Origin: Lysobacterales bacterium
GTDB lineage: Bacteria; Pseudomonadota; Gammaproteobacteria; Xanthomonadales; Xanthomonadaceae
Reading direction: 5' to 3'
DNA length: 64,000 nucleotides
Assembly (NCBI GenBank): GCA_019510125.1
Contig: JAEKKX010000020.1
Location: forward strand, 1 to 64,000
Shown: positions 15,873-24,844 of the stretch, one piece after another
Position numbering within the stretch: position 1 is the first letter of the stretch
Layout: each line of letters opens with the position of its first letter
The notes under the pieces: model-generated
The model's database searches: none
Told to the model about the DNA's origin: nothing
The model's input: only the letters and a program-made list of their open reading frames with translations
Translations under genes and position numbers: made by a program

Positions 15873-16817
15873 ATGTCCGGGCCCCGACTCCTCGGGCGAC
15901 GACCGGTGCCCCCGATGCTCTGGCTGCGCGTGATCCCGATCCTGCTGCTCATCGCGGCGAACACCGTGCTCCACGTGGCGCCGCTGATGGCGATCGCGGT
16001 GTTCAAGGCGCTGCTGCCGTTCGAGAAGGTGCGGCTGGCCTGCAACCCGCTGCTGACCGGTCTGGCGGCGAGCTGGATCGGGGTCAACAGCGGGATGATC
16101 GACCGCTTCACCCGCACCCGGTTCCGGGTCGCGACCCCGGCCGGGCTCCGGATCGACGGCCACTACCTGGTGCTGGCCAACCACCAGAGCTGGGTCGACA
16201 TCCTGGTGCTGCAGAAGGTGTTCAACCGCCGCATCCCGCTGCTGCGCTTCTTCCTGAAGCGGCAGTTGTTCTGGGTGCCGCTGCTGGGCCTGGCGTGGTG
16301 GGCGCTGGATTTCCCGTTCATGGGCCGCTACACGAAGAAGCAGATCGCCAAGCGCCCGGAACTCGGCCTGCGCGATCGCGAGACCACCCGCCGCGCCTGC
16401 GAGAAGTTCCGGTCGATCCCGGTCTCGGTGATGAACTTCGTCGAGGGCACCCGGTTCACGCCGGAGAAGCACGCCCGCCAGTCCTCGCCGTATCGCCACC
16501 TGCTGAAGCCGAAATCCGGCGGCGTCGCCTTCGTGCTCGACGCCATGGGCGAGACCCTGCAGTCGGTGCTGGACGTGACCATCGTGTATCCCGGCGGCCG
16601 GTCCACGATGCTCGACCTGATGGGCGATCGCATCCCGGAGGTGCGGGTGGTCGTGCGCGAGCGTCCGATCCCGTCGCGGCCGGCCGACGGCGATTACCAG
16701 GCGAACCCGGCGTACCGCGCGCGCTTCCAGCAGTGGATCAACGGGCTGTGGACGGAGAAGGACGCGGAGATCGAGCGGCTGCTCGCGCAGGACGACGCGG
16801 CCGCCGCCGGCGGATGA
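15873..16817 (+). CDS. YihG-like lysophosphatidic acid acyltransferase (PlsC family)
   Basis: 314 residues, close to the length of E. coli YihG. The acyltransferase motifs are NHQSWVD (His104, Asp109) and FVEGTRFTPEKH (Glu191 onward). The N-terminal membrane helix (VIPILLLIAANTVLHVAPL) anchors it to the inner membrane, where it would transfer an acyl chain to lysophosphatidate. ATG 15873 gives the family length, but the AGGA before it is very close; ATG 15915 is an alternative start. It converges on the methyltransferase at 16824. Confidence 0.87.
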   Translation: MSGPRLLGRRPVPPMLWLRVIPILLLIAANTVLHVAPLMAIAVFKALLPFEKVRLACNPLLTGLAASWIGVNSGMIDRFTRTRFRVATPAGLRIDGHYLVLANHQSWVDILVLQKVFNRRIPLLRFFLKRQLFWVPLLGLAWWALDFPFMGRYTKKQIAKRPELGLRDRETTRRACEKFRSIPVSVMNFVEGTRFTPEKHARQSSPYRHLLKPKSGGVAFVLDAMGETLQSVLDVTIVYPGGRSTMLDLMGDRIPEVRVVVRERPIPSRPADGDYQANPAYRARFQQWINGLWTEKDAEIERLLAQDDAAAAGG

Positions 16818-16823
16818 CCCGGC

Positions 16824-17666
16824 TCAGCGTTTGACGCCCAGCACTCCGTCGAGCGCGGGTTCGGCGCGGAATCCCGCCTTTTCGAGCCGTTTCGCGACCT
16901 CGCGCGGCACGTCGCGGCCGCTGGTGAGCCGGTTCGGCGCGCCGGTGTAGTGGAACAGGCGGCCGCCGCGGCGCAGCACCCGCGCGAGCTGGTCGTAGAA
17001 CGCCTGCGAATAGAGTTCCCCGGCGATGCCGAAGCGCGGCGGATCGTGGAGCAGGGCGTCGAAGCCGGCCTCCGGCAGCGTCGCGATGGCCTCGGCGACG
17101 TCGCCGTGGGCCAGCCGCAGCCGCCCGCCGTGTTCCGGCGCATCGGGGTCGGGCGACCACGGGTTGAGCGTGCGCAGCCACAGCACGTCGGCGTTCTTCT
17201 CGAACGACTCGATGCGCGCCGCGCCGGCGTCGAGGCAGCAGGCCGCGAAGTAGCCGAGGCCGCCGCAGGTGTCGAGCACCGCCTTGCCCTGCGGCTGCAC
17301 CAGCGCGACCTTGCGCCGCGCGTCGTCGATCGGCGAGGTCTTCGCCGTCGGCAGCATCTTGATGCCGTCGATCTCGAAGGTCGGGGCGCCCCATTCGGTC
17401 GGCACCAGCTTGATCAGCGCACCGGAGAAACGCGCGACCGGGACGAAGTCGTCGCCGTCCCGATGGTAGATCGTGCGGTCCTTGAGCGGCCCCGGATAGG
17501 GATGACGCTGCCCGCGCCAGGTCCACGCGTCGGCGTCGAGGATTGCCTGGTCCTGCGTGCGCCCGAGGTCGAACGACCCCGCGCACGCGTCGGCGCCCGC
17601 GTCGCGCGCGGCGCGGAGCGCGTCGGCGAGCGGTCGCGTCAGCAGCGGTCCGGCGTATTTCGCCAA
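16824..17666 (-). CDS. Class I SAM-dependent methyltransferase (MnmC/spermidine-synthase-like)
   Basis: 280 residues. The AdoMet motif is VLDTCGGLGYFAACC, followed by an acidic motif (IESFEKNADVLWLRTLNPW) and a catalytic-type DPPRFGIAGELYS. The conserved family N-terminus is unusual (FDLGRTQDQAILDADAWTWRG). Fold and motifs suggest methylation of a nucleic acid or small amine, but the substrate cannot be deduced. It is transcribed alone, 85 bases upstream of the next same-strand gene. Confidence 0.75.
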   Translation of the reverse strand: MAKYAGPLLTRPLADALRAARDAGADACAGSFDLGRTQDQAILDADAWTWRGQRHPYPGPLKDRTIYHRDGDDFVPVARFSGALIKLVPTEWGAPTFEIDGIKMLPTAKTSPIDDARRKVALVQPQGKAVLDTCGGLGYFAACCLDAGAARIESFEKNADVLWLRTLNPWSPDPDAPEHGGRLRLAHGDVAEAIATLPEAGFDALLHDPPRFGIAGELYSQAFYDQLARVLRRGGRLFHYTGAPNRLTSGRDVPREVAKRLEKAGFRAEPALDGVLGVKR

Positions 17667-17751
17667 GGCGGGGCGCGCCCGATGCGGAAGGGGCGCGCAG
17701 GATACCCGCGATCGCGCCCGCCTGTCTCGCGGGCGCGACGACCGCCGGGGC

Positions 17752-18924
17752 TCAGCGGTTGAACGCCGGGCCGTTGACGCCGGCGTAGCCGCTGGCGCAG
17801 CCGGTGGTGCAGGTGGTCGCCAGCATGTTGTAGACGATGCGGCCGGCGTTGGTCTTGGAGCGGAAGTGGCCGACGCCGCTGCTGGTGTCGCCGCCGCCGG
17901 CGTTGAACGGGCTGCCGTCGGCCCAGTCCCAGTCGTAGGCGTAGGCGCTGCTGCCGAAGCCGATGTCCACCTGCGCCTTCACGTTGGTGGTGGCGTTGAA
18001 CAGGGCGCCGCTGTCGCAGCCGCCGGCGTAGCTGGTGGTGAAGCAGTGGACCTGGTCGTAGGCGCCGGCGGTGATGGTGTAGAAGGCGATCGAGGTGTAG
18101 GTCGAGGGCAGCGTGCGCAGGCTGCCGCTGCCGCTGCCGGTCCAGCGGTTGTAGCCGTAGAAGGCCACGCCGGTGCTGGGGTAGTAGCCGAAGGTGTAGT
18201 AGTCGTACGGGTAGACGTAGGCCTCGGCGTTGCAGGTCGGGGCGTAGGGCGACTGGTAGCCGGTCGAATAGCAGGTGTTCAGCCCGCGCAGGCCGCCGCC
18301 GATGTTGACGAAGCGACGCACGCTGCCCTGGTAGCCGTAGTACTTGATCATCGCCAGCGCCATGCTCGAGCCCATCGAGTGGGCGACGATGTCGACCTGG
18401 CTGCGCCCGGTGTAGGCCTTCACCGCATCGATGAAGGTCTTGAGGATCTGGTACTTGGACGGGCTGTGGTAGTTGTACTGCGGCGAGCCGCGCTCGCTGG
18501 AACTGAGGTAGGTGACGCCGAACAGTTCGCAGTCCTTGTAGCCGCGCGACTTCAGTTCGTCGTACATCGAATAGGTCGGCGTGGTGTAGCCGCCGACCGC
18601 GCCCGGCGGCATGTCGAAGCTGATCGCACTGTCGCCGTTGCCGGGGATGAACACCACCGGCGTGCGCGTCGCGGTGCAGCCCGAGGCGCCGCCGAAACCG
18701 CCGCTGCCCACGCCGGGAGTGAAGCCGCCGGCGTATTGCGAGGCGGTGCCGGTGCAGGTGAAGCCGTTGTTGCTGCCGCAGTCCAGCGCCTGCGCGCGGC
18801 CCGGCAGCAGCAGCGCGGTCGCGCCGAGCATCGGCAGGGCGAGGGCGAGCAGGGCGGAGGCGGCCGCCGAGACGAGGGCGGGGACGGGCATCGTCCGTGA
18901 AGGGTTCGGCGTGCTGCGCGACAT
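17752..18924 (-). CDS. Secreted PhaZ7-like poly(3-hydroxybutyrate) depolymerase / lipase
   Basis: 390 residues with a signal peptide (ALPMLGATALLLPGRAQA). It is an alpha/beta hydrolase with the lipase-type nucleophile Ser183 in IVAHSMGSSMALAMIKYYG, the context seen in PhaZ7 of Paucimonas, which degrades amorphous PHB outside the cell. An oxyanion-type motif (PVVFIPGNGDSA) lies in the N-terminal half, and many aromatic residues and paired cysteines suit an extracellular enzyme. ATG 18924 follows GGGGAGGA and starts the signal peptide. Lipase activity is a realistic alternative. Confidence 0.8.
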   Translation of the reverse strand: MSRSTPNPSRTMPVPALVSAAASALLALALPMLGATALLLPGRAQALDCGSNNGFTCTGTASQYAGGFTPGVGSGGFGGASGCTATRTPVVFIPGNGDSAISFDMPPGAVGGYTTPTYSMYDELKSRGYKDCELFGVTYLSSSERGSPQYNYHSPSKYQILKTFIDAVKAYTGRSQVDIVAHSMGSSMALAMIKYYGYQGSVRRFVNIGGGLRGLNTCYSTGYQSPYAPTCNAEAYVYPYDYYTFGYYPSTGVAFYGYNRWTGSGSGSLRTLPSTYTSIAFYTITAGAYDQVHCFTTSYAGGCDSGALFNATTNVKAQVDIGFGSSAYAYDWDWADGSPFNAGGGDTSSGVGHFRSKTNAGRIVYNMLATTCTTGCASGYAGVNGPAFNR

Positions 18925-19091
18925 GGGTGTCCTCCCCTGGGCGTCGCGCCGTCCTGTCGTGGCGGCGCGGCATGGCGTGGCGTGGCGTGGCCACGGAAAG
19001 CGATCCGGGCCGATGGTGATTCCGCGCCGTCGCCGCGGCCATTGCACGAAAGGGCATGACGCGGTGCATCATCCGGCGCCGCGGCGGACGC

Positions 19092-19853
19092 TCAGTCGGC
19101 CGGGATGGCGACCCCCACGGCGTCGCCGGCAGCCTTGCCCGAGGATTCGAGCGCCTCGACGCGCGCGGCCAGGTCCCGCCAGCGCGAAGTGCCGCGGCGC
19201 TGAAGCACGCTGCGCGCGTGGGCGCGGAAGCCGGCGTCGTGCGCCGGTATGCGCAGCGGATCGCGCGCGGCGTCGAGTGCGCTGTCCAGCGACGGGTAGA
19301 GCGTCGCGAGCGCCCGGGACAGCGCGTCCTGCGTCTCCAGCAGCGCGTCGAAGTCCAGTTCCTCGGCGGCGACGGTCGCCAGCGCATCGCGGGCGCGCAG
19401 CAGGCCGGAGAGCAGCCGGTCGACGTCGTCGCGCCCCGCTTCGGCCGCCCGCGCCGGGTAGCGCCAGCCGGCGTCCAGCATCGACCAGGCGACATCGGCC
19501 ACCGGCCGGCGGATCCGCAGCACGCGCAGTCCCTCGGTGCGCGCCAGCCAGTGCGCGCACACGAACGGCTGCACCACGTCCTTGTAGGCGCGGCCGCGCA
19601 CGGCGACGACATCGTCGAGGAAGCGCAGCCAGACCTCGAAGCGGACGCGGTCCTCCGCGGTGACATAGCGATCGTCGTCGTCGTCGCGCGCGCGCATCCG
19701 CCAGCGACCGGCATTGAGGACCTCGCCGGCGCTGGTCCAGGCCGGCGCGGCCAGCGACAGCGCGGCGCGCGCCGTTTCGTGGACGTGCGTCGACAGCGAG
19801 CGCGGCAGCGCGATCACGAACAGCGACGGCGGCGCTTCCGCAACGGGCGTCAT
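19092..19853 (-). CDS. Sulfotransferase-like protein
   Basis: 253 residues. The N-terminus SLFVIALPRSLSTHVHETAR resembles the 5'-phosphosulfate loop of PAPS-dependent sulfotransferases, and VLRIRRPVADVAWSMLDAGW resembles their 3'-phosphate motif. It would move sulfate from PAPS onto a hydroxyl of a protein or sugar. The start overlaps the stop of the TPR-glycosyltransferase gene by four bases, so the two are translationally coupled. Confidence 0.72.
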   Translation of the reverse strand: MTPVAEAPPSLFVIALPRSLSTHVHETARAALSLAAPAWTSAGEVLNAGRWRMRARDDDDDRYVTAEDRVRFEVWLRFLDDVVAVRGRAYKDVVQPFVCAHWLARTEGLRVLRIRRPVADVAWSMLDAGWRYPARAAEAGRDDVDRLLSGLLRARDALATVAAEELDFDALLETQDALSRALATLYPSLDSALDAARDPLRIPAHDAGFRAHARSVLQRRGTSRWRDLAARVEALESSGKAAGDAVGVAIPAD

Positions 19854-21373
19854 GCGCCGGCCGCGAGGCGCTCGGCGACGCTGCGCGCGAGATCGTGGCG
19901 GACCGCGGCCAGCGGCGCCCCCCAGTCGCCGCGGATCGACTGGCGGTACAGCCGCATCGACGGATACCACGGGGTGTCGTCGCGTCCGACGCCCCAGCGC
20001 CAGTCGCAGGGCGTCGACAGCAGCGTCCAGACCGGATGGCCCAGCGCGCCGCACAGATGCGCCATCGCGGTGTCCACGGTCACCACCAGGTCCAGCGCGC
20101 GGACGATCGCCGCGGTCTGCGCGAAATCGCCGAGCACCGGCGACAGATCGACCAGCGGCCACGACTGCGCGCGCGCCGCCGCGGCCGCGGCCTCGCCGAA
20201 CTGCAGGCTGTACAGCGCGACCCCGGGGATGTCCGACAGCGCCTCGAACGCGGCCAGCGGGCAGTCCCGCCGGGCGGCGGCGGGATGGTCGGGGCGGCTG
20301 GCGTGGACCAGGCCGACCCGGAGCCGTCCGTCCGCGGCCGCCAGCAGCGATGCGCACGCCGCGGAGCGTTCCGGCGACGCCGTGAGATACGGCGCCGGCG
20401 GAATGTCCCGGCGCGTGCGGCGCAGCGCGTGCGGCAGGCTCATCAGCGGGATCTGCAGGTCGAATCCGCGCGGCGTCTCGCCTTCGTCGAAGAAGCGCTC
20501 GACCACGCCCGGCGTTTCCAGCAGCGGGCGCAGCGTGCGCGGCGTCTGCAGCCAGATCCGGCCGCCCGCGGCGGCGATGTCCGGCAGCCACCGGCAGCAC
20601 TGCAACTGGTCGCCGAGGCCCTGTTCCAGCCACACCATCACGATCCGCCCGTCGAGCGGTTCGCCGTCCCACACCGGGGCCTCGGTGCCCGGATGGCGCG
20701 GCACGCGGCCGCCCTCGCCGAAGCGCCAGGCGTAGCCCGCCCAGCCCTCCGCGAACCGGCCGGCCTGCAGTTGGGCCTCGGCCAGTGCGATCCGCGCCTG
20801 CGCATCGTCCGGCGCGCGATCGACGGTCTCCTGCAGCAGCGCGATCGCGGCGGACGGATCGCCGCGGTCGCGCAGGCAGCGCGCCAGGTTCAGGCGCGCG
20901 GGCCGGCTGTGCGGATCGGCGGCGAGGGCCCGTGCGAACAGGGTTTCGGCCTGCGCCGGATCGTCCGGTTCCAGCAGCCCGCCGAGGCGATTGAGCGCCG
21001 CCGGCCAGTCCGGCCGCAGGGCGACGGCGCGCTGCGCCGCCGGAATCGCGGCGTCGCGACGTCCGCCGCGCGACCACAGGCCGGCGAGCCGGTACCACGC
21101 TTCGGCGGCCGAGGGCGTGTCCGCGACGTACGCCGTCACCTGTTCGATCGCCTTGCCGATCGCGCCCTGGGCCTCGTGCAGATCGACCAGCGCGGAGGCC
21201 AGCGGCCAGTGGTCGGGATGCCGCCGCAGGCACGGCTGCAGCACGGCGACGGCGGCGTCGAAGCGCCGCTCGCGCGCGAGGCGGGCGGCCTGGGCGAGGA
21301 CGGCGTCGGCCGAGCCGTCGCAGGCCGCGGACGGCGGGTCGATGGCGGGCGCGGGCGGAAGGCGGGCGCTCAT
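19850..21373 (-). CDS. TPR protein with GT9-like C-terminal domain
   Basis: 507 residues. The first ~210 form five or six tetratricopeptide units (for example ALVDLHEAQGAIGKAIEQV and LNLARCLRDRGDPSAAIALL). The C-terminal ~290 residues match the glycosyltransferase-9-like domain often fused to TPRs: VWDGEPLDGRIVMVWLEQG, LDLVVTVDTAMAHLCGALG and PCDWRWGVGRDDTPWYPS. Such fusions may glycosylate surface or flagellar proteins; the substrate is unknown. ATG 21373 is the internal start that leaves out a short glycine-rich lead. It lies between the small protein gene and the sulfotransferase on the same strand. Confidence 0.82.
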   Translation of the reverse strand: MSARLPPAPAIDPPSAACDGSADAVLAQAARLARERRFDAAVAVLQPCLRRHPDHWPLASALVDLHEAQGAIGKAIEQVTAYVADTPSAAEAWYRLAGLWSRGGRRDAAIPAAQRAVALRPDWPAALNRLGGLLEPDDPAQAETLFARALAADPHSRPARLNLARCLRDRGDPSAAIALLQETVDRAPDDAQARIALAEAQLQAGRFAEGWAGYAWRFGEGGRVPRHPGTEAPVWDGEPLDGRIVMVWLEQGLGDQLQCCRWLPDIAAAGGRIWLQTPRTLRPLLETPGVVERFFDEGETPRGFDLQIPLMSLPHALRRTRRDIPPAPYLTASPERSAACASLLAAADGRLRVGLVHASRPDHPAAARRDCPLAAFEALSDIPGVALYSLQFGEAAAAAARAQSWPLVDLSPVLGDFAQTAAIVRALDLVVTVDTAMAHLCGALGHPVWTLLSTPCDWRWGVGRDDTPWYPSMRLYRQSIRGDWGAPLAAVRHDLARSVAERLAAGA

Positions 21374-21458
21374 GCGGGCGAGGCCGCCGCATCCGTGCAC
21401 GGGGGAACGGTCGGCGGGCGCCGACCGTTCCGGGTCCGCGGCGAATGCGGACGTGCGC

Positions 21459-21773
21459 TTACTTCTGCTGCGTGTAGACGAAGGTCTCCGGACGGTTCGG
21501 GCCGGCCGGGAAGGCCATCCAGAACGTCACCAGCGCGCTGTCGTCCTCGACCATGACCGGCTGCGCCTGGTACGAATGGTTCACGTAGCCCAGCGACACC
21601 TTGTACGGCCCGCTGCCGGTCGCTGCCGCGTCGACGCTGTGGTACTGGCCTGCCGCGACCTTGCCGGTGAGCGTGCTGCTGGAGCCGGTGATGCTGTAGG
21701 AGATGTCGCGGAAGTTGAATTCCACGAGGCCGTTGGCCGTGACCTGACCGTCCGCGATCGAATTGATGATCAT
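21459..21773 (-). CDS. Small protein of unknown function upstream of the TPR-glycosyltransferase
   Basis: 104 residues, beta-rich in appearance with many Ser, Thr, Gly and Tyr residues (DISYSITGSSSTLTGK, GPYKVSLGYVNHSYQ, ETFVYTQQK). There is no signal peptide, membrane helix or known motif. It begins a probable operon with the TPR-glycosyltransferase (85-base gap) and the sulfotransferase, which raises the possibility that it is their substrate. That is inference. The 244 bases upstream hold nothing else I can identify except the promoter of the divergent M14 gene. Confidence 0.6.
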   Translation of the reverse strand: MIINSIADGQVTANGLVEFNFRDISYSITGSSSTLTGKVAAGQYHSVDAAATGSGPYKVSLGYVNHSYQAQPVMVEDDSALVTFWMAFPAGPNRPETFVYTQQK

Positions 21774-21980
21774 GCGATGTCCTTCCCTGTTGATCCGGGT
21801 CCGATGAATTCCCGAGGACGCGACCCGGGCGCGTCCGGGTCCGATCATACCCCCGGCGATCGTTCGGGCGGGCAATGCACGACCTGACAGGATTGACAGG
21901 TTTTCTCGGGAATTCCGCGATTCCGGCGCCGCGCCGCCGTCGCTGCGGGTGCGCAAGGCGCAGCGAAGCCGCGTTGGCAC

Positions 21981-21986
21981 TACACT
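21981..21986 (+). promoter_or_regulatory. -10 element TACACT for the M14 peptidase gene
   Basis: TACACT lies 31 bases upstream of the ATG at 22018, within CACTACACTCCGC. Similar TA(C/T/G)ACT plus C/G-rich starts recur before several genes in the window. Confidence 0.4.
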
Positions 21987-22017
21987 CCGCTTCCTCCCTG
22001 CACGCGAGCATGCCGCC

Positions 22018-22941
22018 ATGAATCCACAGACGCCTGCGCCCGTCGGCGCGCCGGGACGCCCCTGGGGCGAAGCCGACATCGCCGCATGGCGCGCATCGCG
22101 CACGCTGCGGCGCAGCTACGCGGCCGAGGTCGTCGCCGCCATCGATCGCCTGCGCGACCGCTTCGAGATCGCGCAGTACGGCGAACTGGACTACGCCCCC
22201 GACGGACGCTATCCGCTGTTCGCCGTGCGCAGCCGGGGCTGGGACGACGCGCTGCCGCACGTGCTGGTCACCGGGGGCGTGCACGGCTACGAGACCAGCG
22301 GCGTGCACGGCGCGCTGCGTTTCCTCGATCGCCACGCGGAGGCGTACGCGGGCCGCGCGAACCTGCTGGTCGCACCCTGCGTGAGCCCGTGGGCGTACGA
22401 ACGGATCCAGCGCTGGAACCCGTTCGCGGTCGATCCCAACCGGTCGTTCCGCGAGGACAGTCCCGCGCAGGAATCGGCGGCGCTGATGCGCCTGGTCGCG
22501 CCGTGGCGCGCGCGCTTCGCGATGCACATCGACCTGCACGAGACCACCGATTCGGACGAGTCCGAATTCCGGCCCGCGCTGGCCGCGCGCGACGGCAAGC
22601 CGTTCGAGCCGGGCGAGATCCCCGACGGCTTCTACCTGGTCGACGACACCGAGGCCCCGACGCCCGACTTCCAGGCCGCGATCATCGCCGCGGTCGCGCA
22701 GGTCACCCACATCGCGCCGGCCGACGCGCACGGCGAGATCATCGGTTCGCCGGTGGTCGCCCCGGGCGTCATCCGCTATCCGCTGCGCGCGCTCGGCCTG
22801 TGCGCCGGCGTCACCGACGCGCCGTTCAGGACCACCACCGAGGTCTATCCCGACAGCCCCCGCGCCACCCCCGAGCAGTGCGACGCCGCCCAGGCCGCCG
22901 CCGTGCGCGCGGCGATCGACTTCGTGCTGGCGCGGCCGTGA
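22018..22941 (+). CDS. M14-family metallocarboxypeptidase
   Basis: 307 residues without a signal peptide, so probably cytoplasmic. The zinc ligands are His and Glu in TGGVHGYETSGVHGAL and His in MHIDLHETTD; Arg/Asn substrate contacts fit WNPFAVDPNRSF, and the catalytic Glu is likely that in TTEVYPD. Peptidases of this subgroup remove C-terminal residues or act on N-acyl or amidated peptides. The CDS starts at the ATG at 22018, after in-frame non-coding-like sequence from 21949. Confidence 0.85.
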   Translation: MNPQTPAPVGAPGRPWGEADIAAWRASRTLRRSYAAEVVAAIDRLRDRFEIAQYGELDYAPDGRYPLFAVRSRGWDDALPHVLVTGGVHGYETSGVHGALRFLDRHAEAYAGRANLLVAPCVSPWAYERIQRWNPFAVDPNRSFREDSPAQESAALMRLVAPWRARFAMHIDLHETTDSDESEFRPALAARDGKPFEPGEIPDGFYLVDDTEAPTPDFQAAIIAAVAQVTHIAPADAHGEIIGSPVVAPGVIRYPLRALGLCAGVTDAPFRTTTEVYPDSPRATPEQCDAAQAAAVRAAIDFVLARP

Positions 22942-22982
22942 ACGCGCTTCCGCGCGCGTCGTTTTCCGCTCGAGGCACACGC

Positions 22983-22988
22983 TAGACT
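22983..22988 (+). promoter_or_regulatory. -10 element TAGACT close to the next start codon
   Basis: TAGACT ends only eight bases before the ATG at 22997, so transcription would begin at or very near the start codon. That suggests a leaderless message, if this is the real promoter. Confidence 0.35.
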
Positions 22989-22996
22989 CCGGGGCC

Positions 22997-23725
22997 ATGC
23001 GCGGTCTGGATTTCTCGTCCTGGCAAACCCTGCTCTCCACGCTTGCGGGCCTGGTGCTGATCACGCTCGTGGGCGTGGGCATCCGGCTGCTGGTGATGCA
23101 GCGCATACAGGAACGCAGGCAGCGGGAAAACCGCCAGATCAACGAACGGCTGCGCACGCTGATCGCGGCCTACAAGACCCTCGGCGGCTCCTTCACCGGA
23201 GACCTCGCGGTGGATCCGACCCACCTGCGCGAGCTGCGGGGCAGGATGGGGGCGGGCGCGGAAGGCGTCGATCCGAAGCCGGCGGATTCGCCGGGTTCGG
23301 ACCGCTCCCGGCGCATGCGCGATGCCGTCGAGGCGGCGCTGTCCGACATCCTGCTGCTCGGCACCGAAGCGCAGGTCAGGCTGGCCGCGCAGGCGGCCCG
23401 GGAACTCGTCGCCGGCCGTCCCGTGCACACGCACGATCTCGTGGTGTCGCTGCGCGACTTCATCCGCATGGCGCTCGATCTCGATCCGGTGCCCGCGGAC
23501 GTCGTGCTGCCGCCGCAGGGGCCGACCCGTCCCGCGCAGGCCGGCGGCGCGGGACGCGGGCGAGGCGACCGCGGCGAGTCCGGTGGCGGCGGCAAGGGCG
23601 ATGCGGGCGGCAGCGGGGCGGGCGGCGGCATGGGCGTCGGCGGCATGGGCGGTGTCGGCGTCGGCGCGGGCATCGGCCTGGGCGGACTGCGCGGCGACGA
23701 CGATCCCGATGCGCAACCGCGCTGA
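22997..23725 (+). CDS. Membrane protein with glycine-rich C-terminus
   Basis: 242 residues. A single transmembrane helix (LSTLAGLVLITLVGVGIRLL) near the N-terminus is followed by a coiled-coil-prone charged segment (QRIQERRQRENRQINERLRT), a helical domain to about residue 175 and a long Gly-rich tail ending at GDDDPDAQPR. No enzymatic motif is present. It may act as a scaffold or stress protein. The adjacent -10 box suggests a leaderless transcript. Function unknown. Confidence 0.72.
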   Translation: MRGLDFSSWQTLLSTLAGLVLITLVGVGIRLLVMQRIQERRQRENRQINERLRTLIAAYKTLGGSFTGDLAVDPTHLRELRGRMGAGAEGVDPKPADSPGSDRSRRMRDAVEAALSDILLLGTEAQVRLAAQAARELVAGRPVHTHDLVVSLRDFIRMALDLDPVPADVVLPPQGPTRPAQAGGAGRGRGDRGESGGGGKGDAGGSGAGGGMGVGGMGGVGVGAGIGLGGLRGDDDPDAQPR

Positions 23726-23883
23726 CGCTCGCCACGCCGCTGTCCACGACGGCCGGAGCCGCCGCCGCATCGAAGCCGTGACCCCGTGCCTTGACCGCAC
23801 GCGGTCCCGGTCTTAGCGTCCGCGATGGGGCCCGCCGGTCCCGCACGACACCCTCCAGGAAGATCCTTCGCTCAGGAGAGCCC

Positions 23884-24609
23884 ATGCGCGTCGAGCGCCG
23901 TTTCTTTCCGGACAGGACGCGGATCCTGTTCTTCGACCTCGAGTACTACGTGCCGCCGGAAGACCGCGCCCGGCCCACCCCCAGCGGCATGCGGTTCTCG
24001 CCGCACCTGCCGTCGCACCGGCTGCTCGGCGGCGCCTTCCTCACCTATCTGCCGATGCTCGACCGGGTCGCGTCGCGGCAGGCGTTCTGGGCGTGGTCGC
24101 ACGCGGACGAAGCGACGATGCTCCGGGGGATCTGCGCGCACTTGCAGGCGACGTGGAAGCCCTACGCCGACGCGCGCCAGGAGGGGACGCCGATCCTCGC
24201 CGGCATCGGCATCGGCCACAGCGACGTGCCCTGCCTGGCGACGCGGATCGCGCAGCACGGGGTGATGGATCCGGTGCAGGCGCACGATCTGCTCTACGGC
24301 TGCCGCCAGCTCGACCTGGGCGTGGCCAGCTTCGGCCAGTTCGCGCTCAACCACCCATACTTCGCCTATCCCAAGACCAAGCGCCAGCTCTACGAGAAAT
24401 ACGTCGACGGCAAGCGGATCGATCCCGGGCGCGCGGTCTGGGACCTGTACGACCGCGGCGACCATGCCGCGATCGAGGCGCGCTGCGGCGAGGAGGTCGA
24501 GGACGCGCTGGCGATCTACCGGGCGATGTGCGAGGCCAAGCATCGCAACGACGCCGGGCTCAAGCGGCTGAAGCAGCTCCGTCGACGCCTGGCGCCGGTC
24601 GCGTCCTGA
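23884..24609 (+). CDS. Predicted RNase H-like 3'-5' exonuclease
   Basis: 241 residues. The first acidic motif ILFFDLEYYVPPED and the later block AGIGIGHSDVPCLATRI, plus acidic residues in YDRGDHAAIEARCGEEVED, fit the DEDD layout of RNase H-like exonucleases of the PF13482 type. It would digest single-stranded DNA or RNA, but substrate preference is unknown. AGGAGAGCCC precedes the ATG at 23884. It is monocistronic. Confidence 0.68.
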   Translation: MRVERRFFPDRTRILFFDLEYYVPPEDRARPTPSGMRFSPHLPSHRLLGGAFLTYLPMLDRVASRQAFWAWSHADEATMLRGICAHLQATWKPYADARQEGTPILAGIGIGHSDVPCLATRIAQHGVMDPVQAHDLLYGCRQLDLGVASFGQFALNHPYFAYPKTKRQLYEKYVDGKRIDPGRAVWDLYDRGDHAAIEARCGEEVEDALAIYRAMCEAKHRNDAGLKRLKQLRRRLAPVAS

Positions 24610-24844
24610 GCGTCCGTCCGGCCGTCCCGGGGGTGCCCGCGGCGACGGCGCGCGCCGCCCCGGGCACGGTACCGGGGCTGCCGCGCCCGGCCCGATGTGG
24701 CACACTGCCGCGAAGCCCGAGACGCGCGGGGGACACGCCGCGTCGCGGGCAAACAGCAAGACGGGACGGTCCACGGACGGGTGTCGCCGATGACGCGACC
24801 CGTCCTTCGCCATGGCCGAAATCACAGCATCCGGGGGGAACGAC

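Noticed and set aside
13464-16499. Antisense open frame of about 1,000 codons over the M13 peptidase and acyltransferase
   Set aside because: High-GC codon bias keeps the antisense frame free of stops. The product is low in complexity with no motifs, while the opposite strand encodes clear enzymes.
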